This document shows positions 1-5,195 of a stretch of 5,440 bases of DNA, piece after piece. The stretch covers positions 1 to 5,440 of the forward strand of contig PMSZ01000190.1 in NCBI GenBank assembly GCA_003168235.1, given 5' to 3'. How positions within the stretch are numbered: the first letter of the stretch is position 1; each line of letters starts with the position of its first letter. Under the pieces are notes generated by a model, which was given only the letters and a program-made list of their open reading frames with translations, made no database searches and was not told the DNA's origin. The position numbers were made by a program, and so were the translations under genes. This DNA is from Acidobacteriaceae bacterium. GTDB lineage: Bacteria > Acidobacteriota > Terriglobia > Terriglobales > Acidobacteriaceae.

Positions 1-1
1 A

Positions 2-1051
2 GGCATCGCGCAGGATATGCATGTGAATTGCGGAGGCGGCGCAACGTTTTATGGCCGGTATTTCAAATGTTGGATTGCGGCGAGGCATCAGACCCACGGG
101 CTAGTAGACATTCGCAAAGGGATCTACCAGAGCTGTGACGTGTTCTTCTACACTCTAGCCGAAAAATTGGGGATTGATCGCATTGCCAAGTACGCCACCG
201 CCTTAGGCCTGGGACAGAAGACAGGCATTGATTTGCCGCAAGAAGTGAGTGGTGTAATGCCGTCGGAAGAATGGAAGATCCGCAACTTCAAGCAAAAGTG
301 GTACGCCGGGGAAACGATCTCCGTCGGCATTGGGCAAGGAGCTATCGCCACGACGCCAATTCAGATGGCCCGCGCCATTGCCGGCATTGCGAGTGGCGGA
401 GTGCTGCACCGTCCACACGTGATCAACCCAACCGATCTGCCCGCAAACATTGTTCCTGCCAGCGATGCGCAAGACGAGGTTCGTATTCCGCTCGATCAGC
501 AAAATTGGGAGATCATTACCGACGCGATGGCCGACGTCGTCAGCCCAATCGGAACTGGCGCAGCTTCGCAGGTGAAGGGCATCGACATCGCGGGCAAAAC
601 GGGCAGCGCACAGACGATAAGCAACACGCTCAAGGCGAAACTTGGCGCATTTGGTAAGGCAAACTTCAAAGACAACGGCTGGTTCGTAGGAGTGGAACCG
701 CGGCGCAATCCGGAGATTGTGGTGTGTGCGCTGTTTGAAGAGGGCGAGCACGGATCATTGGCGGCGCACGTCGCATCCCAAGTGATTAAAGCTTACGTCG
801 AAAAGCAGCGGCGCCAGCCGACCAAAGTCGCAGGCAAAACCGCGGTTTCATCCAATGGCAAGGTGGAGATCGGCGCGATCTGGAGCGATGCGGGCGGGAA
901 TGGGGACAGCGCGAGTGCAGGCGAAGATCTCCACGCTGGGCGGTTCCTGATGGACGTTACGCATCAGCGAGCGCCGCTCGCGGCGGCTGCGCCTGGGATG
1001 CACTCGGTAGCAGCCCGGAACGCACATCTGCTGGCACCCGTGATACGTTGA
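2..1051 (+). CDS. mrdA: Penicillin-binding protein 2 (peptidoglycan D,D-transpeptidase), 3' part only
   Basis: This is the C-terminal 349 residues of a PBP2-type transpeptidase, which cross-links peptidoglycan during cell elongation. It acts in the periplasm, anchored by an N-terminal membrane segment that is off the window. The frame is open from base 2, so the ATG at 17 is an internal methionine. Seen directly: the family signature ATFYGRYFKCW near the left edge, the second active-site motif in SxN position as SCD (131-139), the stretch ETISVGIGQG before the third motif, and the KTG box followed by SAQ (KTG at 596-604). The first motif, SxxK with the acyl-serine, must lie upstream. The transpeptidase fold seems to end near base 815; about 77 further residues form an Ala/Gly/Ser-rich tail. 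Full PBP2 proteins are roughly 600-680 residues, so about half is visible. The next gene is tldD, not the rodA often linked to mrdA. Family assignment is secure; the tail has no function I can name. Confidence 0.95.
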   Translation, partial: GIAQDMHVNCGGGATFYGRYFKCWIAARHQTHGLVDIRKGIYQSCDVFFYTLAEKLGIDRIAKYATALGLGQKTGIDLPQEVSGVMPSEEWKIRNFKQKWYAGETISVGIGQGAIATTPIQMARAIAGIASGGVLHRPHVINPTDLPANIVPASDAQDEVRIPLDQQNWEIITDAMADVVSPIGTGAASQVKGIDIAGKTGSAQTISNTLKAKLGAFGKANFKDNGWFVGVEPRRNPEIVVCALFEEGEHGSLAAHVASQVIKAYVEKQRRQPTKVAGKTAVSSNGKVEIGAIWSDAGGNGDSASAGEDLHAGRFLMDVTHQRAPLAAAAPGMHSVAARNAHLLAPVIR

Positions 1052-1086
1052 ATCTTGTCTCCAATCTGAAACCGCTGTAAATCCGA

Positions 1087-2553
1087 ATGAAGAGCATTGC
1101 CCTCCTGGCTTTGGACGCCGCATCCGCACGCGGAGTGACCTACGCGGACGCGCGGGTGGTGGCGATTCGCAACCGGTCTCTGAGTACCAAGAATGGACGT
1201 GTCGGCCATGCTTCCGAGTCGGAGTCGCTCGGCATTGGCGTGCGCGTGATCGCGGACGGAGCGTGGGGATTCGCGGCGGCGGCGGATTTGAGCCGCACTG
1301 CGGTGGAAGCGGGGGCGGCGCGGGCGGTCGAAATCGCGCGGGCTTCGGCTCGGGTGAAGCGCGAAGATGTGCGTCTGGCGGCGGAACCGGCGGCGGTCGC
1401 GGAATGGACGACCCCCTATAAGATTGATCCGTTTACCACTTCGGTCGAGCAGAATATTGATCTGTTGCTGAAGGTGGATGCGGAGATGAGCGGGGTCGCG
1501 GGGGTGACGCTCAGCGAAACGGGAATGAATTTTCAGCGGGAAGAGTCGTGGTTTCTTTCGTCCGAAGGCGCGGACATTCATCAGACAAAATATTCGACGG
1601 GCGGGGGTTATACGGCATACGCGTTTGCTGGATCGGAGATCCAGAAGCGATCGTATCCGAATTCGTTTGGCGGGCAATGGCAGAACCGCGGCTACGAACA
1701 GATCGAAGAGATGAAACTGGTGGAAAATGCGCGGCGCGTGGCTGAAGAATCGGTTGCGCTGCATCGTGCGGAGCAATGTCCGGAGGGCGCGTACACGATT
1801 ATTCTCGACGGCTCGCAACTGGGTTTGCAGATTCACGAATCCATCGGGCATCCGATTGAACTGGATCGAGTGCTGGGCATGGAAGCGAATTTTGCGGGGA
1901 CATCATTTTTGACTCTGGAGAAATTGGGACATCTGCGCTACGGCAGCGAAATCGTCAACGTGGTGGCCGATGCGCGGCAGGAACACGGGCCGGGGCTTGG
2001 GACCTTTGCTTATGACGATGAAGGCGTGGCCGCGCAGTCAACGCCAATTATCACGAACGGGCGCTTTACCGGATACCTGAGTTCGCGCGAAACCGCCCAC
2101 GCGATCGGCGCGACGCGGTCGGGCGGAACGTTGCGAGCGGAAGGCTGGAACCGGCTGCCGATGATTCGGATGACGAATATCAGCATTCTGCCGGGAGAGA
2201 AGCCGCTTAGTTTGGAACAGCTTATTGCTGCGACTGACGATGGCATTTACATGGAGACCAACAAGTCCTGGTCGATTGATGACAAGCGTTACAACTTTCA
2301 ATTCGGCTGCGAGATTGCGTGGGAGATCAGGCGCGGCAAGCGGGTGCGGATGCTGAAAAATCCTTCGTATTCAGGGATAACGACCGAGTTCTGGAATTCG
2401 ATGGATGCGATTTGTTCGCGCGAGGAGTGGACGCTGTGGGGCACTCCGAATTGCGGCAAGGGGCAGCCGCAGCAGGTTGTGGGGACGGGACACGGAGCGA
2501 GTCCGGCGAGGTTCCGGAATATTCGCGTGGGCTCGGCGTACCGAGGGAGCTGA
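1087..2553 (+). CDS. tldD: TldD, zinc metalloprotease subunit of the TldD/TldE protease
   Basis: Cytoplasmic catalytic subunit of the TldD/TldE (PmbA) protease. In E. coli this pair degrades unfolded peptides, trims the microcin B17 precursor and affects CcdA stability. The 488 residues match the family length (E. coli TldD is 481). Seen directly: the zinc-protease motif HESIGH at residues 250-255 (bases 1834-1851), with two His ligands and the catalytic Glu; a cysteine at residue 456 in PNCGKGQP, in the place of the third zinc ligand; and the conserved C-terminal GTGHGASPARFRNIRVG stretch. No signal peptide is visible. The start is the first ATG after an in-frame TAA at 1078-1080, so it cannot extend upstream; no clear Shine-Dalgarno precedes it. 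It lies 35 bases after mrdA, close enough for read-through transcription. The stop codon sits in the left arm of an inverted repeat. The partner gene pmbA follows. All catalytic residues are present, so it is probably active. Confidence 0.96.
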   Translation: MKSIALLALDAASARGVTYADARVVAIRNRSLSTKNGRVGHASESESLGIGVRVIADGAWGFAAAADLSRTAVEAGAARAVEIARASARVKREDVRLAAEPAAVAEWTTPYKIDPFTTSVEQNIDLLLKVDAEMSGVAGVTLSETGMNFQREESWFLSSEGADIHQTKYSTGGGYTAYAFAGSEIQKRSYPNSFGGQWQNRGYEQIEEMKLVENARRVAEESVALHRAEQCPEGAYTIILDGSQLGLQIHESIGHPIELDRVLGMEANFAGTSFLTLEKLGHLRYGSEIVNVVADARQEHGPGLGTFAYDDEGVAAQSTPIITNGRFTGYLSSRETAHAIGATRSGGTLRAEGWNRLPMIRMTNISILPGEKPLSLEQLIAATDDGIYMETNKSWSIDDKRYNFQFGCEIAWEIRRGKRVRMLKNPSYSGITTEFWNSMDAICSREEWTLWGTPNCGKGQPQQVVGTGHGASPARFRNIRVGSAYRGS

Positions 2554-2560
2554 GAAGGAT

Positions 2561-2592
2561 TTTGTAATTTTGTAATCGGGTAATTTTGTAAT
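2561..2592. repeat. Tandem array of four 8-bp units (NNNGTAAT; ATTACNNN on the minus strand)
   Basis: Four abutting 8-bp units run in strict register: TTTGTAAT at 2561-2568 and 2569-2576, CGGGTAAT at 2577-2584 and TTTGTAAT at 2585-2592. On the minus strand each reads ATTAC plus three variable bases. Downstream, 2653-2660 reads ATTACCAA on the plus strand, a possible inverted copy; GTAATTT (2588-2594) and AAATTAC (2651-2657) can pair. The array is AT-rich within a GC-rich region and lies inside the 10-bp inverted repeat. Function unknown. Confidence 0.75.
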
Positions 2593-2599
2593 TTATAAC
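2570..2599 (+). promoter_or_regulatory. Candidate sigma70-type promoter for pmbA
   Basis: A -35-like TTGTAA (2570-2575, 4 of 6 to consensus) and a -10-like TATAAC (2594-2599, 5 of 6) are separated by 18 bases. Transcription would begin near 2606, about 70 bases before the pmbA ATG. The -35 part falls inside the 8-bp array, so the match may simply reflect an AT-rich repeat. This is a weak call from pattern alone. Confidence 0.3.
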
Positions 2600-2676
2600 C
2601 GAAGTTCGCGGCTTCTCAGCTTTTCAATGTTACGCGATTGCCTAGTTGCGAAATTACCAATGACAGATTGTCGTTC

Positions 2677-4065
2677 ATGCTGACCAAAGAACAAGCCGGC
2701 GACGTCTTCGACCGCATTCGCCGCTTCTCGTCTGCGGAGGAGGTGGAAGCGATTTTCACGTCCTCGCGCTTTGCCCTGACTCGCTTCGCGAACAACACGA
2801 TTCATCAAAATGTGGAGGAAGAGAATTCTGTCGTTTCCATCCGGACGAATTTTGCGGGGCGGACGGCGCGTTCGACTGCCAATCAGTTTGACGACGAGAG
2901 TTTGCGGCGGGCAATTACGGCGTCGGAGAGCCTGGCACGGGTGCAGGCGGCCGATCCGGATTTGTTGCCCATGCCGGCGTCTGACGAAGCAAAAGCCGCG
3001 GGCGAGGGCGCCCGCGCCACACGGTTTTTCGACGAGACCGCAGCCATCACTCCGGCGGAACGTGCCGAAGTGGTCAGGGACATGGTGTCGGTTGCTGGCA
3101 AATACAAGCTGACCGCGGCTGGGATTTATTCAAACGCTGATGCCTGCGAAGGAATTTTCAACTCGCGGGGCCTGGCGAAATGGCATGAACAAACGCTGGC
3201 CGAAGTTTCGATCACCATGCTGGGAGATGATTCTTCCGGCTGGCAGAAACTGAATTCGCCGGATGTGACGAAGCTCGATGCGGCGGGGCTGGCGGAGACG
3301 GCGGCGCAAAAGGCAATCGAGTCGGCGCGTCCGCGGGAAATTGCGCCGGGGAAGTATACGGTGATTCTGGAGCCGTCGGCGGCGCTCGATATTGTTGGAT
3401 TTATGTTCTGGGACTACAGCGGCGTGGCGATCCTGGATCAGCGGTCATTCTTGAATGACCGGATCGGCACGCAGCTTTTCGGCGAGAACGTCAACATCTG
3501 GGACGACGTTGCGCATCCGCTGCAGGCGGGCTCGCCATTTGACGGCGAGGGCATGGAGCGGCAGAGGGTGCGGCTAGTCGAAAACGGAGTGGTGAAGCGG
3601 GTGGTGTATGCGCGCGCGACGGCCGAGAAGATGAAGAAATCGGAATATGCCGGCAAGGTGGGCACGATCGAAGCCACGGGGCACGGATTTCCGTTGCCGA
3701 ACGAAGCCGGCGAAATGCCGATGAACATTGTTTTTGGCCGACCGCATAAGCCTGAGAGTATTGAGGAAATGATTGCCTCGACCGAACGCGGCGTTCTTGT
3801 GACCAGGCTGTGGTACATCCGTGAAGTCGATCCTTATGAAAAGATCGTGACGGGCATGACCCGCGACGGGACCTTTCTGGTGGAGAAGGGCAAGATCCAG
3901 TGCGGCGTTCGTAATTTCCGCTTTAATCAGAGCCTGATTTCGATGCTCTCGAATGTCGAGGCCATGGGAGTCCCGGTGCGCGCTTGCGGAGAAGAATCGT
4001 TCGACATGGTGGTGCCGGCGATGAAGGTGCGGGAGTTTAACTTTACGGAGGTTACGAAGTTCTGA
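2677..4065 (+). CDS. pmbA: PmbA/TldE, non-catalytic partner subunit of the TldD/TldE protease
   Basis: A 462-residue cytoplasmic protein of the PmbA/TldE family (E. coli PmbA is 450). It pairs with TldD and is thought to shape the substrate channel without binding zinc. Seen directly: the TldD/PmbA N-terminal domain, a conserved FDGEG at residues 288-292, the TRLWYIREVDPYEKIVTG stretch, and the C-terminal NFRFNQSLISML block from residue 413. Where TldD has HESIGH, this protein has GFMFWD (residues 241-246) in the matching VILEPS context, so the metal-binding site is absent, as expected for TldE. The frame is open from a TTG at 2638, but the ATG at 2677 is preferred: it begins a normal family N-terminus, and the longer form would translate the ATTACCAA repeat. 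No clear ribosome site precedes it. It follows tldD in the same direction, consistent with joint function, with a repeat-bearing gap of 123 bases between them. Confidence 0.95.
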   Translation: MLTKEQAGDVFDRIRRFSSAEEVEAIFTSSRFALTRFANNTIHQNVEEENSVVSIRTNFAGRTARSTANQFDDESLRRAITASESLARVQAADPDLLPMPASDEAKAAGEGARATRFFDETAAITPAERAEVVRDMVSVAGKYKLTAAGIYSNADACEGIFNSRGLAKWHEQTLAEVSITMLGDDSSGWQKLNSPDVTKLDAAGLAETAAQKAIESARPREIAPGKYTVILEPSAALDIVGFMFWDYSGVAILDQRSFLNDRIGTQLFGENVNIWDDVAHPLQAGSPFDGEGMERQRVRLVENGVVKRVVYARATAEKMKKSEYAGKVGTIEATGHGFPLPNEAGEMPMNIVFGRPHKPESIEEMIASTERGVLVTRLWYIREVDPYEKIVTGMTRDGTFLVEKGKIQCGVRNFRFNQSLISMLSNVEAMGVPVRACGEESFDMVVPAMKVREFNFTEVTKF

Positions 4066-4313
4066 GGTATTGCCATCCCACCGAGTAAGTTCCCGGTGAG
4101 CCCGCAGTCTTGTGTCCTGCTACGCCCCTAAGTCCCTGTACCACCGACACTTCGCCGCCTTTGTTCCATGACTTACGTAACTTTGCGTTGTAAACGCCGG
4201 GATGTAATCTGGGCCTGAAATGTGCACATGCTCAATTGGAGCGGTGCGTGTCAGGAAGCGGAAGAAAGGTCGTCGCAACCGTGGCCGAAGCCGTTAAGGG
4301 AACCATCGCAGAT
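4066..4313. other. Non-coding gap between pmbA and the PilZ gene
   Basis: I see no conserved protein, RNA gene or convincing terminator in this stretch. A 5-bp stem (CACCG 4079-4083 with CGGTG 4094-4098) has a 10-base loop and no T tract. The last part (4236-4313) is open in the PilZ frame and could be coding if the gene starts earlier, at GTG 4248. Three short dyads lie between 4173 and 4229 and are listed separately. Confidence 0.5.
4173..4229 (+). promoter_or_regulatory. Cluster of three short dyads upstream of the PilZ gene
   Basis: Three symmetric sequences occur within 57 bases: TTACGTAA at 4173-4180, GCGTT-GTA-AACGC at 4185-4197 and the perfect 10-bp palindrome ATGTGCACAT at 4220-4229. 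The placement before a gene start suits operator sites for dimeric regulators, and TGTAAT (4203-4208) could be a -10 element, although no well-spaced -35 goes with it. Each dyad is short enough to occur by chance, so this is only a candidate regulatory region. Confidence 0.25.
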
Positions 4314-4667
4314 ATGAGCAAGAATCGCCGGGGCTATACGGACGTGCAAGGCGCGCCGCGCTTCCCCATCAAATTGCCGGTGGCTTTCAAGTCGGCGGTG
4401 AACCAGGGTGGAGCGGCGGCCCAGATCGTCGGAGAAAAGACGATCGAAACCGAAAACATCTCTGCCAACGGCGTGCTGTTTCGCATGGATGCGGATGTAC
4501 CGGTTGGTTCGGCGGTCGATTTCACGCTATCACTTCCGGCTGATGTTGTGGGCGCGGATGCCGATGTGCAAGTGGATTGCCGCGGGCGAGTGGTGCGCAG
4601 TTTTGAAGATGGCGGCCGGCGCGGCGTGGGTGTGGTGATTGATGAGTATCGTTTTGAGCGCAGGTAG
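4314..4667 (+). CDS. Single-domain PilZ protein with degenerate c-di-GMP motif
   Basis: A 117-residue protein consisting almost entirely of one PilZ domain, the usual cytoplasmic receptor for cyclic di-GMP, which acts on motility, pili or exopolysaccharide through protein contacts. Seen directly: APRFPIKLPV at residues 14-23 opens the domain; NISANG at 48-53 is a good match to the (D/N)xSxxG motif; CRGRVVRSF with the following RRGVGVVIDEYRF gives the closing strands. The first motif, RxxxR, is not intact: R16 is preceded four residues earlier by Gln, or followed four later by Lys. Nucleotide binding may therefore be weak or lost. Start choice is uncertain. ATG 4314 gives a compact domain with an AAGGGA 12 bases upstream; GTG 4248 has GGAG at 4238-4241 with good spacing and would add 22 residues; TTG 4236 is also open. 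The regulator gene follows 117 bases later in the same direction, suggesting a shared signalling theme. The specific target is unknown. Confidence 0.85.
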   Translation: MSKNRRGYTDVQGAPRFPIKLPVAFKSAVNQGGAAAQIVGEKTIETENISANGVLFRMDADVPVGSAVDFTLSLPADVVGADADVQVDCRGRVVRSFEDGGRRGVGVVIDEYRFERR

Positions 4668-4703
4668 TTGGCGCAGTTAGTTAACGCGGCTAGTTAGCGC
4701 GGT
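4665..4703. repeat. Three-copy 13-bp tandem repeat starting at the PilZ stop codon
   Basis: Three abutting 13-bp units are visible: TAGTTGGCGCAGT (4665-4677), TAGTTAACGCGGC (4678-4690) and TAGTTAGCGCGGT (4691-4703). Eight of the first ten positions are identical in all copies. The first three bases of copy one are the TAG stop of the PilZ gene, so the array may have grown from the gene end. Function unknown; no stable hairpin or T tract makes it a standard terminator. The remaining gap 4704-4774 shows nothing I can name. Confidence 0.6.
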
Positions 4704-4774
4704 TCGGGCAGGTTGCAGACGTTAGAAGTACGAGAATTTTAGGGTTGCTCCATTTCGGGTGCGGCGGATAAGTT

Positions 4775-4780
4775 CGGAGG
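4775..4780 (+). promoter_or_regulatory. Ribosome binding site of the response-regulator gene
   Basis: CGGAGG, four bases before ATG 4785, is the clearest Shine-Dalgarno in the window. It fixes the start at ATG 4785 rather than the in-frame TTG at 4782, which would be only one base away from it. A good ribosome site suggests that the gene was, or still is, translated despite its internal stop. Confidence 0.7.
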
Positions 4781-4784
4781 ATTG

Positions 4785-5189
4785 ATGGGCAGCACTTCAG
4801 TCGGCAGTTCGGTCAGCAGTTCGGTCGGCGTTGAGCCAGGCGAGGTCTTTCAGCCTGACGACGGCAAAGGCACGATCCGAGTGATTGTCGCGGACACGCA
4901 GGCCATCTTCCGCGCCGGGCTGCGCAAGATCTTCGCGCTCGAAGACGATGTACGGGTTGTGGGGCAGGCCGAAAGCCTCGATCAGACCATTGCCGCGATC
5001 CAGAAATTTTCCTCTGACATTGTAATTTTTGAAGCCCTGCTCGCCCCGAATCCGGGCGACGCGGTGTCTGATCTTCTCCGGCAAAATGCAAATTGCCGTT
5101 TGGTGGTGGTGTTGCAGGAACCGGACCAGGAGATGACGCTCGATCTGTTCCGGCGTGGAGCGCATGCTGTGGTGTCGCGCGAAATTTAG
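4785..5189 (+). CDS. Atypical receiver domain of a NarL/LuxR-type response regulator, cut short by in-frame TAG
   Basis: These 134 residues are the N-terminal half of a NarL/FixJ-type response regulator. After a Ser/Val/Gly-rich leader (residues 2-16), a receiver fold starts at IRVIVADTQAIFRAGLRKIF (31-50) and runs to about residue 133. The usual phosphorylation residues are not there: the acidic pair is D37-T38, the phospho-acceptor position in DIVIFE has E83 instead of Asp, the switch Thr/Ser position after VVVL is Q111, and the conserved Lys near the end is R132. This looks like a pseudo-receiver that works without phosphorylation; Glu at the acceptor site could mimic a phosphorylated state. 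The reading frame stops at TAG 5187-5189, but the same frame then continues straight into the linker and LuxR-type HTH. Full members of this class would carry both domains. It is probably a nonsense-disrupted gene or a sequencing error; two separate proteins are less likely. Confidence 0.75.
   Translation: MGSTSVGSSVSSSVGVEPGEVFQPDDGKGTIRVIVADTQAIFRAGLRKIFALEDDVRVVGQAESLDQTIAAIQKFSSDIVIFEALLAPNPGDAVSDLLRQNANCRLVVVLQEPDQEMTLDLFRRGAHAVVSREI
4789..4830. repeat. In-frame 12-bp tandem repeat in the regulator's N-terminus
   Basis: TCGGCAGTTCGG (4801-4812) is followed directly by TCAGCAGTTCGG (4813-4824), a one-base difference. A weaker copy precedes them (4789-4800, 9 of 12 to the third copy) and a partial one follows. 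In frame they encode the tetrapeptides STSV, GSSV and SSSV. Because the period is a multiple of three, copy-number change would lengthen or shorten the leader without breaking the frame. Confidence 0.6.
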
Positions 5190-5195
5190 CCGGAA

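Larger units (their letters stand above)
2548..2621. repeat. Perfect 10-bp inverted repeat enclosing the ATTAC array
   Basis: AGCTGAGAAG at 2548-2557 and its exact reverse complement CTTCTCAGCT at 2612-2621 bracket 54 bases. The left arm contains the tldD stop codon (TGA at 2551-2553). As RNA the stem can extend outward by three G-U pairs (2545-2547 with 2622-2624), and the right arm runs into a short T tract. It could be a long-loop transcription terminator for tldD, or a small mobile or REP-like element with terminal inverted repeats that inserted at the gene end. The sequence alone does not decide between these. The inverted repeat itself is certain; its role is inference. Confidence 0.6.

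Noticed and set aside
203..751. 182-residue open frame on the minus strand
   Set aside because: It is antisense to the PBP2 transpeptidase domain, including the KTG box, and matches no family I know.
964..1851. 295-residue open frame on the minus strand
   Set aside because: It lies opposite the conserved mrdA end and tldD, has the Arg/His-rich composition typical of the antisense of GC-rich genes, and shows no recognisable domain.
2638..2676. TTG 2638 as the pmbA start
   Set aside because: It would add 13 residues translated from the repeat-bearing gap; ATG 2677 starts a normal family N-terminus.
1087..4065. TldD/TldE as part of a peptide-toxin (microcin-like) cluster
   Set aside because: No precursor peptide, cyclase or exporter gene is visible nearby; the pair is widespread as housekeeping genes.
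4079..4098. Hairpin after pmbA as a rho-independent terminator
   Set aside because: The stem has only 5 bp with a 10-base loop and no T tract.
4228..4317. Short ORF from ATG 4228 in another frame
   Set aside because: It has only about 29 codons, overlaps the PilZ upstream region, and has no ribosome site or recognisable product.
5187..5189. TAG read as an amino acid in a recoded genome
   Set aside because: TAG ends the PilZ gene at a sensible domain end (4665-4667), so TAG appears to be a normal stop in this genome.
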